Notes: a model not told the origin generated them from the sequence alone. A stretch of DNA of 64,000 bases from Promicromonospora soli (GCF_014653785.1 NZ_BNAS01000006.1:186001-250000), one strand, 5' to 3'; numbered from the stretch's first letter, positions 52,421 through 61,270 are shown. Numbers and translations are program-made.

Positions 52421-52930
52421 TCACTCAGTGATCGCCCCGGACGAAGACTCCAGGTGGGCGCGGACGAACCAGTGGAACAGCTCCAGGTCGTGCAGGTGAC
52501 CGATGAGCAGGTCGTTCGTGACAGGGTCGACACTCTCGGTGTCCTCTGCGGCCTTGCGGTGGAACGTGATGATGGAGTCGTAGATGCCGTCCAGGGCGGC
52601 CAGGTGCTCGATCGCCTGGGCTCGGCCCAGCTCGTAGTCTTCCCATTTCCGGGCCGCGACGAGGGCGCCGGGCGTGCCGATGGGCACGGCGCCGAGGGTC
52701 GCTATGCGTTCGGCGATCTCGTCGACCATGGCGCGGACGGCCTCGACCTGCGGGTCGAGCATCTCGTGGACGCCGATGAAGTGCGGCCCCACCACGTTCC
52801 AGTGCACGTGCTTGAGGGTGAGGTGCAGCTCGTTCAGCGCGTGCAGCCGTTCCTGGAGGATCTCGGCGACCTCCGCTCCCTGCTCGGGCGTGAGGGACGG
52901 GACGGTGTAGCGGGGCAGCTTCGGGGACAT
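52421..52930 (-). CDS. dps: Dps-family ferritin-like DNA-protection protein
   Basis: The 169-residue protein carries the complete inter-subunit ferroxidase site of Dps: His43 (KHVHWNVVG), His55 and Asp59 (FIGVHEMLD), Asp70 and Glu74 (MVDEIAER). Twelve subunits form a shell that oxidises iron(II) with peroxide and stores iron(III), protecting DNA. The N-terminal tail is short and has only two basic residues before the first helix, so direct DNA binding through that tail is not assured. It is a single gene; no iron box or OxyR site was clear in the short upstream gap. In this window it complements the siderophore operon in iron handling. Confidence 0.92.
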   Translation of the reverse strand: MSPKLPRYTVPSLTPEQGAEVAEILQERLHALNELHLTLKHVHWNVVGPHFIGVHEMLDPQVEAVRAMVDEIAERIATLGAVPIGTPGALVAARKWEDYELGRAQAIEHLAALDGIYDSIITFHRKAAEDTESVDPVTNDLLIGHLHDLELFHWFVRAHLESSSGAITE

Positions 52931-52956
52931 GGCGGGCTCTCCTGTTCAGCCGGCGG

Positions 52957-53580
52957 TCAGTCCCGACCATCGTCACGCGCGGTGCCACCGGTCGCCAACG
53001 CGACGAGTGCGAGCCCTGCCACCGCGAGTGCGGCGAGCAGGACGGCGCCCCGCAGGGTTGCTCCGGAGGCGAGCATGGCGAGCCCGCCGAGGATCCCGGT
53101 CCCGCCCAGGACGACGGCGTCGCGCCGCCAGCCGACCGTCAGCACGGCCACCTCGGCGCGCCCGCGGAACGGGACGTGTGCCGCCCACCAGGCGGTGCGG
53201 GCGACGAGGTAGCCCAGGAGGGCCACGACGAGCGACCACGGGTCGAACGGCTCGGCGGTGAAGCCCCACAGGAGCACACCGGACAGCGCGATGGCGCCGC
53301 CTGCGGTCGTGGGGGTGGGGTGCACCACGAGGAGGCCGGTGCACAGGGCGACGAGGGTCCAGACGAGCGCGGGTTCGAGGCCGGGCGTGCGGAAGGCGGC
53401 GGTGAGCACGAGGAGCGGTACGAGGGCCAGGAGCGCGGCGCGGAACACCCAGCCGCGGACTGTGGGCGCGGTCTCGATGGTCACCTCGGGCAGGGACCGT
53501 CTGGCGGGGTCGGACAGGTGGAGCCGGAGGCGGGTCCAGGCACGGTCGGCCCAGGCGCTAGTCGTCACGGGGCGGGTCAC
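52957..53580 (-). CDS. Membrane protein of unknown function, last gene of the MoxR-DUF58 operon
   Basis: The GTG at 53580 overlaps the DUF58 gene stop by four bases and gives 207 residues; longer forms would run antisense-like through DUF58. It has five or six hydrophobic segments (ALLALVPLLVLTAAF, LVWTLVALCTGLLVV, GGAIALSGVLLWGF, VVLGGTGILGGLAMLASG and a last one near the C-terminus). I do not recognise the family. Its tight coupling to DUF58 and MoxR suggests a membrane partner in the same assembly or maturation system. Confidence 0.7.
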   Translation of the reverse strand: MTRPVTTSAWADRAWTRLRLHLSDPARRSLPEVTIETAPTVRGWVFRAALLALVPLLVLTAAFRTPGLEPALVWTLVALCTGLLVVHPTPTTAGGAIALSGVLLWGFTAEPFDPWSLVVALLGYLVARTAWWAAHVPFRGRAEVAVLTVGWRRDAVVLGGTGILGGLAMLASGATLRGAVLLAALAVAGLALVALATGGTARDDGRD

Positions 53581-55025
53581 GGGGCGGCCGTCCCCGGTAC
53601 GCGCCCGGGTACGTGACGCTGCGCGGCGCGGGCCAGGGCCTCGAACCGCACGGCGGCCCGCTCGCGTTCCGAGGCGGCCCAGCGCACCACGGGCACTCCC
53701 TCGCGTTCCAGGGCGGCGAGCCGGTCCTCGCGCTCCAGTCGCGCTATGCGCCACGCGATCCAGAGGTGGTTCTCGACGACGGGGTGCACGTCCGGCAGGG
53801 TGTCGATCACCACGACGGGATGGCCGTTGGCGCGCCAGGTGCGCACCAGGTGCAGCGGATCGTCGTCGAGCACGGTGGTGAACAGGTAGACGATCGCGTC
53901 GGCCGGTACCTGCGGCGGGCGGACCCGGTGCACGGAGGCGCGATCCCTGGGTTGGGCCAGGGCCAGGGCGTGCACCACGCGGCGCAGGTGCCGGCGTCCT
54001 GCCGCGGGCAGGAGCGGACGCCGTCGGCGGGCCAGGTCTTCCAGGCCTACCCGGTCGCCCGCCTCGACGAGCGCATGGGCCACGGAGGCGGCGGCGTGCC
54101 GGGCCAGGTCGAGCGACGTGGGCTCGTCGACGCGGAGCGTGCCGTAGCCGCGCCAGGTCCGGATGTCGGGTCCGACCTCGTCGCGGGAGTCGACGACGAG
54201 CACCGCCGTCGCCTCGGCGGTGGCGTAGGTCCGGCGCACGTACAGCGTGTCGAGCTCGGGCGACCGGCGTGCCGTGGTGCGCCAGTCGATCCGCCGCAGC
54301 CGGTCTCCGGGGGTGAACGGGTGGATGTCGCGCAGCTCGGCGCCGTCGCCCAGCCGGCGTGACGAGTGGGGGCCGGTCAGGCCGCGCAGGCGCCGCGGGA
54401 GCGGTAGCCGGCCCAGCGGGGCCGCGGCCGGCAGGACCAGGCGGCGGGTGGCGCCGACCTCGACCGGTTCCTGCTCCCAGGCACCGTGCCGGGACGCACG
54501 CAGGTCGATGACGAACGTCTCCTGCGGCCCGGTGCGTACGGAGGACAGGCGGAGCGGGACGCGACGCGCCGCGGGGCTGTCATCTCCTGCGCTGCCTGCG
54601 CTGCCTGCGCTGCCCGTGGTGCCAGCACCCGGTCGCACCGCGAGCGCCACCTGGGTGCTGCGGTGGCCGGGGGCGCCGATGCGGAGGTGGGCGATGTCGG
54701 CGGTGTCCGTGCTGGGGTTTCCGGAGGCGGTGAGGTGGAGGGTGGCGGTGAGCTCGCCTGCGGTGGCGGGGTTCTCAGGTTCGTGGAGGGTTCCGTGCAG
54801 CGGTGCGTGGGGGCGGCTGGCGTGGGCCCAGGCGGCGGCGAGGAGGCCGGGGACGCCGATGAGGGCGAGGTCGGCGCGGCCGGCCAGTACGCCGGTGGCG
54901 AGCAGGAGGATGCCGGTGGCGACGGCGGCGGTGTGCGTGGAGGTGAGGCGCCAGCCGTGGCGGTCGTCGGCTGGTTTGCCCTGGGAGGTTCGTCCACCGG
55001 TGACGATGATGCCGCCGATGGTCAT
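53577..55025 (-). CDS. DUF58 domain protein (MoxR-associated, von Willebrand A-like)
   Basis: The 482-residue protein starts at an ATG inside the moxR stop. Two membrane helices (about residues 30-65, AAVATGILLLATGVLAG and LALIGVPGLLAAAW) anchor a large domain. The DUF58 signature lies in the middle: DGAELRDIHPFTPGDRLRRI then DWRTTARRSPELDTLYVRRT. After it AVLVVDSRDEVG resembles the metal-site start of a von Willebrand factor A fold. MoxR-DUF58 pairs act as chaperone-like systems in maturation or assembly of cell-envelope proteins. A Gly/Ser-Ala repeat (GSAGSAGSAG) sits in a loop near residue 135. Confidence 0.88.
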   Translation of the reverse strand: MTIGGIIVTGGRTSQGKPADDRHGWRLTSTHTAAVATGILLLATGVLAGRADLALIGVPGLLAAAWAHASRPHAPLHGTLHEPENPATAGELTATLHLTASGNPSTDTADIAHLRIGAPGHRSTQVALAVRPGAGTTGSAGSAGSAGDDSPAARRVPLRLSSVRTGPQETFVIDLRASRHGAWEQEPVEVGATRRLVLPAAAPLGRLPLPRRLRGLTGPHSSRRLGDGAELRDIHPFTPGDRLRRIDWRTTARRSPELDTLYVRRTYATAEATAVLVVDSRDEVGPDIRTWRGYGTLRVDEPTSLDLARHAAASVAHALVEAGDRVGLEDLARRRRPLLPAAGRRHLRRVVHALALAQPRDRASVHRVRPPQVPADAIVYLFTTVLDDDPLHLVRTWRANGHPVVVIDTLPDVHPVVENHLWIAWRIARLEREDRLAALEREGVPVVRWAASERERAAVRFEALARAAQRHVPGRVPGTAAP

Positions 55026-56008
55026 GGGGTGCGGACCGTGGCGGGGGTGGGCACGGTGTGCAGGAGGTCGGTGACGACGGTCTCGGGGCGGGTGGCGGAT
55101 GCCCATGCGGTTGGGGTGAGGGTGATGCGGTGGGCGAGGACGGGGACGGCGACGCGTTTGACGTCTTCTGGGAGTACGTAGTCGCGGCCGTCGAGGACGG
55201 CGATGGCGCGGGCGAGGAGCACGAGGTTCTGTGATCCGCGGGGGGACGCGCCGACTTCGAGGGCGTGGTGGCCGCGGGTCGCGGCGGTGAGGTCGACGCA
55301 GTAGCGGACGACGTCGGGGTCGACGGGGACGGCTTCCGTCCCGGCCTGCATGGCGAGGACGGTGGCGGGGTCGACGATCTGGCGTACGGGGGCTGCTTCT
55401 TGTCTGCGGGCGAGGCGGCGGGTGAGGACTTCTGCTTCCTGGGTGGCGTCGGGGTAGCCGACGGCGAGGCGGACCATGAACCGGTCGAGCTGGGCTTCGG
55501 GCAGGGGGTAGGTGCCCTCGTACTCGACGGGGTTGGAGGTGGCCAGGACGTGGAAGGGGTTGGGCAGGGGGCGGCTGGTTCCCTCGATGGAGACCTGGCG
55601 TTCGGCCATGGCTTCCAGGAGTGCGGACTGGGTCTTGGGGGCGGTGCGGTTGATCTCGTCGGCGAGGAAGAGGCCGGTGAAGACGGGGCCGGGGCGGAAC
55701 TCGAAGGTGCGGGTGGCGGGGTCGAACACGGAGGAGCCGGTGATGTCGGCGGGGAGCAGGTCGGGGGTGCACTGCAGGCGGGCGAAGTCGAGGCCGAGGG
55801 CGGTGGCGAGGGAGCGGGCGGCGAGTGTCTTCCCAAGGCCGGGGACGTCTTCGAAGAGGACGTGTCCGCCGGCGAGGATGGTGGCGAGGGCTACCTGGAG
55901 GGCGTCGCGCATGCCGACGACGGCGGTGCCGATCTCGGTGAGGACCTGTTCGCCCAGTGCCGCGACGTCGGTGACGGGCAGGGGGCCGGGGGTGTTCTGG
56001 TCAGGCAC
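55022..56008 (-). CDS. MoxR-family AAA+ ATPase
   Basis: The 328-residue ATPase has Walker A in HVLFEDVPGLGKTLAARSLA, Walker B in FLADEINRTAPKTQSALLEAM, sensor 1 in VLATSNPVEYEGTYPLPEAQ and the arginine finger in LDRFM, followed by the helical lid domain with sensor 2 (VGASPRGSQNLVLLARA). MoxR proteins act with VWA/DUF58 partners to remodel or assist assembly of other proteins. It overlaps the upstream membrane-protein gene by eight bases and the DUF58 gene by four, so the products are made together. Confidence 0.94.
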   Translation of the reverse strand: MPDQNTPGPLPVTDVAALGEQVLTEIGTAVVGMRDALQVALATILAGGHVLFEDVPGLGKTLAARSLATALGLDFARLQCTPDLLPADITGSSVFDPATRTFEFRPGPVFTGLFLADEINRTAPKTQSALLEAMAERQVSIEGTSRPLPNPFHVLATSNPVEYEGTYPLPEAQLDRFMVRLAVGYPDATQEAEVLTRRLARRQEAAPVRQIVDPATVLAMQAGTEAVPVDPDVVRYCVDLTAATRGHHALEVGASPRGSQNLVLLARAIAVLDGRDYVLPEDVKRVAVPVLAHRITLTPTAWASATRPETVVTDLLHTVPTPATVRTP

Positions 56009-56513
56009 GGTTCTCCTCGGTGGCGGGCGGCGGCGCGTGCGTGCTCGTGGGTGCGGGGCCTAGGCGTTCGATCGCGTCGAGCCAGATCTGCACGGTGCGC
56101 GCTGTCGGGGGTTCGTAGGACAGGAGCTGCCTCAGCACGCGGGCGCCGAGCAGGCGTTCGGCGTCGGGCTGGGCGGCGGGATCAGTCGGGTCGACGCCGT
56201 GCGCGCGGAGCCGGTCCGCTGCGAGCGCCCGGATGCGGCGTACTACCCGGTCGGTGACGCGTCCGTCGCGGCTGAACGCGGCCCAGCCGAGGTCGGAGAC
56301 GTCATGTCGGCCACCTGCTCGGGTGGCGGAGGCGCGGTGGGGCCATTCGGGGTCGTCGATGGTGGCGTCGGTGCCGGACCACAGGATGCTCATCGCGATG
56401 GCCAGGGCTGCCGCGGCTGTCGCGTGCCAGGGGTTGAGGATCTGCCAGAACACGAGCCCGGCGGCGGTGAGGCCGGCGAGGATCGTGACGGTGGTGACGC
56501 GCCGCCAGTTCAT
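56001..56513 (-). CDS. Two-helix membrane protein of unknown function in the MoxR operon
   Basis: The 170-residue protein has two hydrophobic segments near the N-terminus (TVTILAGLTAAGLVFWQIL and ATAAAALAIAMSILW) and a polar C-terminal domain that begins with a conserved-looking DLGWAAFSRDGRVTDRVVRR, followed by helical sequence. I know no function. It overlaps the DUF4129 gene by four bases and moxR by eight, which puts it firmly in the operon. A cytoplasmic helical domain anchored by two helices could be an adaptor for the MoxR ATPase; that is inference. Confidence 0.75.
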   Translation of the reverse strand: MNWRRVTTVTILAGLTAAGLVFWQILNPWHATAAAALAIAMSILWSGTDATIDDPEWPHRASATRAGGRHDVSDLGWAAFSRDGRVTDRVVRRIRALAADRLRAHGVDPTDPAAQPDAERLLGARVLRQLLSYEPPTARTVQIWLDAIERLGPAPTSTHAPPPATEENRA

Positions 56514-57250
56514 CTGGGGCGCCGTCCGGTCGGATCGCCTGTGGCGTCGATCAGGGGGCCGGGGTCCGGGACGTCCAGGCTGCGTGCGATGTCCGCGAGC
56601 GCCGTGCGGGCCTGGGCGACGGCGTCGGCGTCGATGGGCCGGTCGGTAAAGCGGGCCCGCTGGTAGAGGGTGCGTAGCCGGGCGACGGCGGCTGGTGGTG
56701 CGGGGGTGGCGTCCAGGACGGTGCCGGCGAACTCGGTGGGGGTCTGGGCGGGGTCGCGGCGGGTGCCGGCGCGGGCGGCGGCTTCTTCGAGGGCTACCCA
56801 GGCGGCGACGACGGCGTCGCGGGGGCGGGCGTGTCCGTCGAGGTGGGCCAGGGCGCGGGTGACGGCGTCCTGCAGCTCGGGGAGGTCGACGTCGTCACTG
56901 GTGGTGCTCGCCGCTGTGCCGGCTGCGAGGTTGTCGGGGGTGGTGCTGATGCGTTCGCGGCGGACTTCGAGGAGTCTGCGGACCGCGATCGTGATGAGGG
57001 AGGCGACGAGGAGCGCGAGGAGGGTGGCGGCGACCAGGACGGCCCAGCGGGTGTCGAACTGTGCGGGCTGCTGTTCCTCGGGTGGTGGAGTGGGGCTGCT
57101 CGACACGGGGGGCGGGCTCGCGAGGGGCACGACGAACTCCGGCTCGGGCAGCTCGGGCGGGCTGATGGTCCAGGGTGTGGCGGTGGCGGCGCCGAGGACC
57201 ACGATGGTGACGAGCACGCAGGTGATGGCCAGGCGGGTTGTGGCTTTCAT
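56510..57250 (-). CDS. DUF4129 domain membrane protein
   Basis: The 246-residue protein begins with an export/anchor helix (LAITCVLVTIVVLGAATA), has a Pro/Ser/Glu-rich extracytoplasmic loop (PPPVSSSPTPPPEEQQP), a second helix (AVLVAATLLALLVASLITI) and a C-terminal cytoplasmic domain of DUF4129 type: RPRDAVVAAWVALEEAAARA, TPTEFAGTVL and LYQRARFTDRPIDADAVAQA. DUF4129 often follows a transglutaminase domain in MoxR-DUF58 operons; here the transglutaminase is absent. It overlaps the DUF3866 gene upstream and the small membrane protein downstream, four bases each. Confidence 0.85.
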   Translation of the reverse strand: MKATTRLAITCVLVTIVVLGAATATPWTISPPELPEPEFVVPLASPPPVSSSPTPPPEEQQPAQFDTRWAVLVAATLLALLVASLITIAVRRLLEVRRERISTTPDNLAAGTAASTTSDDVDLPELQDAVTRALAHLDGHARPRDAVVAAWVALEEAAARAGTRRDPAQTPTEFAGTVLDATPAPPAAVARLRTLYQRARFTDRPIDADAVAQARTALADIARSLDVPDPGPLIDATGDPTGRRPR

Positions 57251-58446
57251 GTGGATCGCGTGGTGTCGCCGGTGAGGTGGTGGGCGTGGATCCCCGCGAC
57301 GGCGGCCGCGACGAAGGACGCGGGGTCGCCGTCGAGGCCGCGGCCCATGGTGCGCAGGCCGGCGGGGGAGGTGCGCAGGGTGTCGACGAGGGCGGCGTCG
57401 GCCGGGACGTCGACGAGGGTGTGCCGGGCTGTGCCGGACCCGGTGCCGGACCCGAGCGTCGCCGCCTGCTCGCGGATGCGGCGGGTGAGCGGGACGCCCC
57501 AGGCGGGCATGTTCTCGACGTCGGCGGTGGGGACCGGGACGGGGATGTCGGCCGGGGTCAGGGCGACGCGGCCGTACGCGGTCAGCGAGTGGTGGGAGAC
57601 GCCGAGGTGGCGGTCGCGGGGGTCTGCCCCGGACACGCGCAGGGACGCGACGGGCCGGCCGCCGAGGGCGGCGGCGGCGTTGACGGCCTCCCCGGCGGCG
57701 ACGCCGGAGTAGCCCCACCGGGTGCCGGTGCCGAGGTTGCCGGGCCCCTGGGCGACGACGGCGACGTCGCACCCGGCGACGTGCCGGGCCGCCAGGAGGC
57801 CGGTGTGCACGGTGACTGCTTCCAGGTCGCCGCCGAAGGCCTGGCCGACGGTGACGCAGGTGGTGAGCCAGTCGGCGTCGCGCAGGGCGGCGATGGTGCG
57901 GGAGAAAGCGGCGGGCAGGGCGCCGCCGTCGGTCATGACGTACGCGACCTTGAGGCCCCCGGCCCCGGTCGTGCCTGCCTGGGCGGCGGCGTGCCGCAGA
58001 CCCGCGACCACGGCGGGCAGCGCGGAGTGCAGGTCCGCGACGACGACGGGCATGCCGTCCAGGCTGTCGGCGTCGGCCAGGGTGGCGTGGTGGGGCGACT
58101 CCTGCTCGTCGACGCCGAGCACCATGGTCTGCAGGGGCGTGTACCGCGCCTTGACGAGGTGGCCCGGCCCCGGGACGGGGTCCGGCGGCAGGTGCGTGGT
58201 GCCGGCGGCCGGGCCGACGACGAGCGCGTACCCGCCGGTGCCGAGCCCGCGCGCGAGGGCGGACACGTTGAGCAGCAGGGCGTCGCCCGGGACGGGCTCG
58301 CCGACCAGGTCCGTGTACGCCAGCGCGCGGACGGTCACCGGCCCGGCCGCCCGGCCGGGCAGCGGCCGGTCCAGGGCCACCTCCAGCTCGAGCGCACCCC
58401 GCCACGACTTGCCTGTGGAAATCACGGTCCCGATCCGCCACGTCAT
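57247..58446 (-). CDS. DUF3866 family protein
   Basis: The ATG at 58446 gives 399 residues. The family is widespread in actinobacteria and Firmicutes, with no known function. Visible features are VISTGKSWRGALELEV at the start, LVKARYTPLQTMVLGVDEQE, GMPVVVADLHSALPAVVAGL, LKVAYVMTDGGALPAAFSRT, AVVAQGPGNLGTGTRWGYSG and a C-terminal PADAALVDTL segment. The Gly-rich GPGNLGTGTRWG loop and the alternating strands suggest an alpha/beta enzyme. It is divergent from pafB, 37 bases between starts, and begins the chain of overlapping genes that ends with DUF58 and its membrane partner. Its link to that MoxR system is by position only. Confidence 0.85.
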   Translation of the reverse strand: MTWRIGTVISTGKSWRGALELEVALDRPLPGRAAGPVTVRALAYTDLVGEPVPGDALLLNVSALARGLGTGGYALVVGPAAGTTHLPPDPVPGPGHLVKARYTPLQTMVLGVDEQESPHHATLADADSLDGMPVVVADLHSALPAVVAGLRHAAAQAGTTGAGGLKVAYVMTDGGALPAAFSRTIAALRDADWLTTCVTVGQAFGGDLEAVTVHTGLLAARHVAGCDVAVVAQGPGNLGTGTRWGYSGVAAGEAVNAAAALGGRPVASLRVSGADPRDRHLGVSHHSLTAYGRVALTPADIPVPVPTADVENMPAWGVPLTRRIREQAATLGSGTGSGTARHTLVDVPADAALVDTLRTSPAGLRTMGRGLDGDPASFVAAAVAGIHAHHLTGDTTRST

Positions 58447-58470
58447 CACACGATGGAGGCTACCGAACGC

Positions 58471-58476
58471 TACCGT
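58471..58476 (+). promoter_or_regulatory. Leaderless-type -10 box for pafB
   Basis: TACCGT lies seven bases before the GTG at 58484. There is no ribosome binding site, and only 37 bases separate the two divergent starts. Confidence 0.4.
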
Positions 58477-58483
58477 TGTCCTG

Positions 58484-59521
58484 GTGCCCAGTGACCTGCC
58501 CCCCAGCCTGAATCCCGCCGAGCGGCTCCTGAACCTCGTCATCGCGCTCGTGAACACGAACGCGGCCATGACCAAGCAGCAGGTGCGCTCCGCCGTCGCG
58601 GGATACTCCGACGCGCCCAGCGACGACGCGTTCGAGCGGATGTTCGAGCGGGACAAGGACATGCTGCGCGCCCTGGGCATCCCCGTGGTGACGGTCGGGA
58701 CCGGTGGGCACACCGACGAGCTCGGCTACCGGATCGACCAGGACGCCTACGCGCTGCCGCCCATCGACCTCACCCCGGCCGAGCTCGGCGTGCTGTCCCT
58801 GGCGGCCCAGTTCTGGCAGGACAAGACGCTGCAGACCGATATCAACCGCGCCATGGTCAAGCTCCGCGCGGCGGGCGCCGGGGACCCGTCCGCCGACGCC
58901 CTGGCCGGTCTCGCGCCGTCCGTGCGCGCCGTCGGCGACGCCTACGGGCCCCTGATGGAAGCTATCGAGGCACGCCGCGCGGTGTCGTTCAGCTACCGCG
59001 CCGCGTACGACGGCGTGGTGCGGACCCGGCACGTCGAGCCGTGGCGCATCGCGGCGCGCGACGGCGGCTGGTACCTCATGTGCTTCGACCGCGACAGGCA
59101 GGCGCCCCGCGTGTTCCGCGTGTCGCGCATCGAGTCCCGCGTGAGGGTGGTCGGCCCGGCCGGCGCCTACGACATCCCCGAGTTCGAGACCGACGCCATG
59201 CTCGGCAAGGCGCACGGCGAGGTCAGGCAGGCAGTGGTCGCCGTCCGCCCGGAGCGGGCGGGTGCCCTGCGCGCCCGCGCCAAGGCCGTGCCCGACGGCG
59301 AGCGCCAGGTCTACGCCGAACGCCTGGCCGAGGCCAGTTTCTCCGCGGGGGACTCCGCCGGGTGGGACATCCTGCAGGTGCCGTACCAGTCCCTGACCGG
59401 CATGGCGTCCGAGGCCGCCGGGTACGGCGCCGCGCTCGTCGTGCTCGAACCCGAACCCGTCCGGGAGGAGACCCTGCGCCGGCTCACCGCCGCGGCGGCA
59501 CTGGGGGGCTCCCGTGGCTGA
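58484..59521 (+). CDS. pafB: WYL-domain transcriptional regulator PafB
   Basis: The 345-residue protein has an N-terminal winged helix (ERLLNLVIALVNTNAAMTKQ, then DDAFERMFERDKDMLRALGI) and a WYL domain (about residues 165-245, with PWRIAARDGGWYLMCFDRDR and RVFRVSRIESRV) and a C-terminal extension. In mycobacteria PafB and PafC form one unit that turns on DNA-repair genes after DNA damage, independent of LexA; the WYL domain is thought to sense single-stranded DNA. It overlaps pafC by eight bases. The recBCD genes in this window could be among the targets, but I did not identify a PafBC promoter motif there. Confidence 0.9.
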   Translation: MPSDLPPSLNPAERLLNLVIALVNTNAAMTKQQVRSAVAGYSDAPSDDAFERMFERDKDMLRALGIPVVTVGTGGHTDELGYRIDQDAYALPPIDLTPAELGVLSLAAQFWQDKTLQTDINRAMVKLRAAGAGDPSADALAGLAPSVRAVGDAYGPLMEAIEARRAVSFSYRAAYDGVVRTRHVEPWRIAARDGGWYLMCFDRDRQAPRVFRVSRIESRVRVVGPAGAYDIPEFETDAMLGKAHGEVRQAVVAVRPERAGALRARAKAVPDGERQVYAERLAEASFSAGDSAGWDILQVPYQSLTGMASEAAGYGAALVVLEPEPVREETLRRLTAAAALGGSRG

Positions 59522-60530
59522 GCGCGCCGACGACCGGCTCCTGCGCCTGCTCGGCATCGTCGCCTACCTGGACGGCGCCGGCCCGGTGTCCGTAGCCGAC
59601 CTCGCGGACCGGTTCGGGACCACACCCGCACAGATCCAGAAGGACGTCGACGCGCTCTGGGTCTCGGGCACCCCCGGGTACTGGCCCGACGACCTCATCG
59701 ACTTCGACGCCGCGTCCATCGACCGCGGCGTCGTGCACCTCACCGAGGCGCGCGGCATGACCCGGCCCCTCCGGCTCGGCACCCGCGAGGCGATAGCACT
59801 GGTCGCGGCCCTGCGCGCCATGCGGGCGACCGACGCCGTCCAGGCCGACCCCGCACGGTCCGCCGTCGTCGAGTCCGCCCTGGGCAAGCTCACCGCCGCC
59901 ACCGGCGAGGCCGCGAACGCCGTGGACGTGCGGCTCGCGCCCGGCGGTGACCGGCAGGTCGTCGCGGCGATCTCGTCGGCCCTGACCGCGCGCCACCGGC
60001 TGCGGATCCGGTACGTGACGTCGTCGGACGTCGTCAGCGAGCGGGACGTGGACCCCGTGCGGCTGCACACCCAGGACGAGTTCGCCTACCTCGCGGCCTG
60101 GTGCTACCGGGCCGCGGCGTCGCGCACCTTCCGGGTGGACCGCATCCTGGAGGCCATCGAGACGGACGTGCCGGTGCAGGCCCACCCCGGCGTGGGGGAG
60201 CCCTCGGCCGAGATTGATTTCGCCGCCCTCTTCGCGGGCGGTTCCTCACCGCTGGCGACCATCCGGTTCGCGCCGCGAGCGCGGTGGTTCGCCGAGGAGG
60301 TCCCGGTCGAGTCGGTACGCAACCTGCCCGACGGCGACTTCGAGGTCACCCTGCGCGTCACCAACCCGGGCTGGCTGCGCAGCTCCCTGATCCGGCTCGC
60401 CCCGTTCGTTCGTTCGGTCTCCCCGAAGGCCCTCGCCGACGACGTCGCGGGCGCCGCCACCGAGGCGCTGGCGGTCTACGGCGTCGTCGTGGCAGACCGA
60501 GACGAAGCCACATCACGGAATCCGCACTAG
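59514..60530 (+). CDS. pafC: WYL-domain transcriptional regulator PafC
   Basis: The 338-residue partner of PafB has a winged helix (RLLRLLGIVAYLDGAGPVSV, ADLADRFGTTPAQIQKDVDA) and a WYL domain (RHRLRIRYVTSSDVVSERDV, then DEFAYLAAWCYRAAASRTFR and VDRILE), then a C-terminal extension. It starts with GTG inside the end of pafB. The tandem order pafB-pafC and the following tat genes are as in most actinobacteria. Both subunits contribute to the dimer-like regulator. Confidence 0.9.
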   Translation: MAERADDRLLRLLGIVAYLDGAGPVSVADLADRFGTTPAQIQKDVDALWVSGTPGYWPDDLIDFDAASIDRGVVHLTEARGMTRPLRLGTREAIALVAALRAMRATDAVQADPARSAVVESALGKLTAATGEAANAVDVRLAPGGDRQVVAAISSALTARHRLRIRYVTSSDVVSERDVDPVRLHTQDEFAYLAAWCYRAAASRTFRVDRILEAIETDVPVQAHPGVGEPSAEIDFAALFAGGSSPLATIRFAPRARWFAEEVPVESVRNLPDGDFEVTLRVTNPGWLRSSLIRLAPFVRSVSPKALADDVAGAATEALAVYGVVVADRDEATSRNPH

Positions 60531-60541
60531 GCTTGGCGACC

Positions 60542-60874
60542 ATGTGGTTCTGGGTGTGGACCCTGCTGATCGTGGGCAGCCTTGTCGGAGCGTTCTTCAT
60601 TGCCCGCTATCTCTGGCGGTCGGCAAAGGGACTGATGCAGGAGCTGGGCCGGGCTTCCCGCCGGATCGGCGAGTCGAGCGACCGGATGCAGGAGCTGTCC
60701 GACCGGGCTCGTGAGGTGGCAAGCACGCAGCACGCCGGACCGAGCCTGTTCGACGACGTCACGATCCACTACCAGCGCGTCAACGCGCACCGGGTGGCCC
60801 GTGCGGGGCGCAAGGAAGTGCGCCGGGCGAGGAACGTGGCGACGTGGCAGAAGTGGAAGCATTTCAACGACTGA
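60542..60874 (+). CDS. Small single-helix membrane protein of unknown function
   Basis: The 110-residue protein has one N-terminal membrane helix (FWVWTLLIVGSLVGAFFIAR) and a charged, mostly helical cytoplasmic part (GLMQELGRASRRIGESSDRM, then a basic ARAGRKEVRRARNVATWQKW). Such a gene is often found between pafC and tatA in this group. TAGGCT lies eight bases before the ATG and no ribosome binding site is present. Its role is unknown; a link to the Tat translocon, which has a similar single-helix component, is speculation. Confidence 0.65.
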   Translation: MWFWVWTLLIVGSLVGAFFIARYLWRSAKGLMQELGRASRRIGESSDRMQELSDRAREVASTQHAGPSLFDDVTIHYQRVNAHRVARAGRKEVRRARNVATWQKWKHFND

Positions 60875-60982
60875 CCCTGCGCTACCTGCCGTCCATCGAG
60901 GGGCTACCTTTGTGCCCCCTGGGTCCGCGTAGGATCGGGCATATCCGCACTACGCGAATCAGCCGCACCGTAAGGAGTCACC

Positions 60983-61270
60983 ATGACAGGCGCCATGCAG
61001 CCCTGGCACTGGATCGTTCTGCTCGTCGTCGTCCTGCTGCTCTTCGGGTCCACCCGCCTGCCGGGGCTGGCCAAGAGCGTGGGCCAGTCGATGAAGATCT
61101 TCAAGAAGGAGATCAAGGACATGCGCGACGACAAGCCCGCCGACGGCGACGCCGCCGACGGCGTGACGAACGCGCCGACCGGCACCGCTGCCGGCTCCAC
61201 CACGGGATCGGCGACGAGCTCGTCGGCGAGCTCACCCACGGACAAGGGCGGCGACGCCCCCAAGGCCTGA
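60983..61270 (+). CDS. tatA: Twin-arginine translocase subunit TatA
   Basis: The 95-residue protein has the TatA layout: a short extracytoplasmic N-terminus, one membrane helix (WHWIVLLVVVLLLFGSTRLP), an amphipathic helix (GLAKSVGQSMKIFKKEIKDM) and a disordered, Ala/Ser/Thr-rich acidic tail. AAGGAG precedes the ATG. TatA forms the pore or weakens the membrane for export of folded proteins. It lies four bases before tatC. A client of the pathway, with an SRRTVLV signal, starts at 333 in this window. TatB is not in view; it is usually encoded elsewhere in actinobacteria. Confidence 0.93.
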   Translation: MTGAMQPWHWIVLLVVVLLLFGSTRLPGLAKSVGQSMKIFKKEIKDMRDDKPADGDAADGVTNAPTGTAAGSTTGSATSSSASSPTDKGGDAPKA

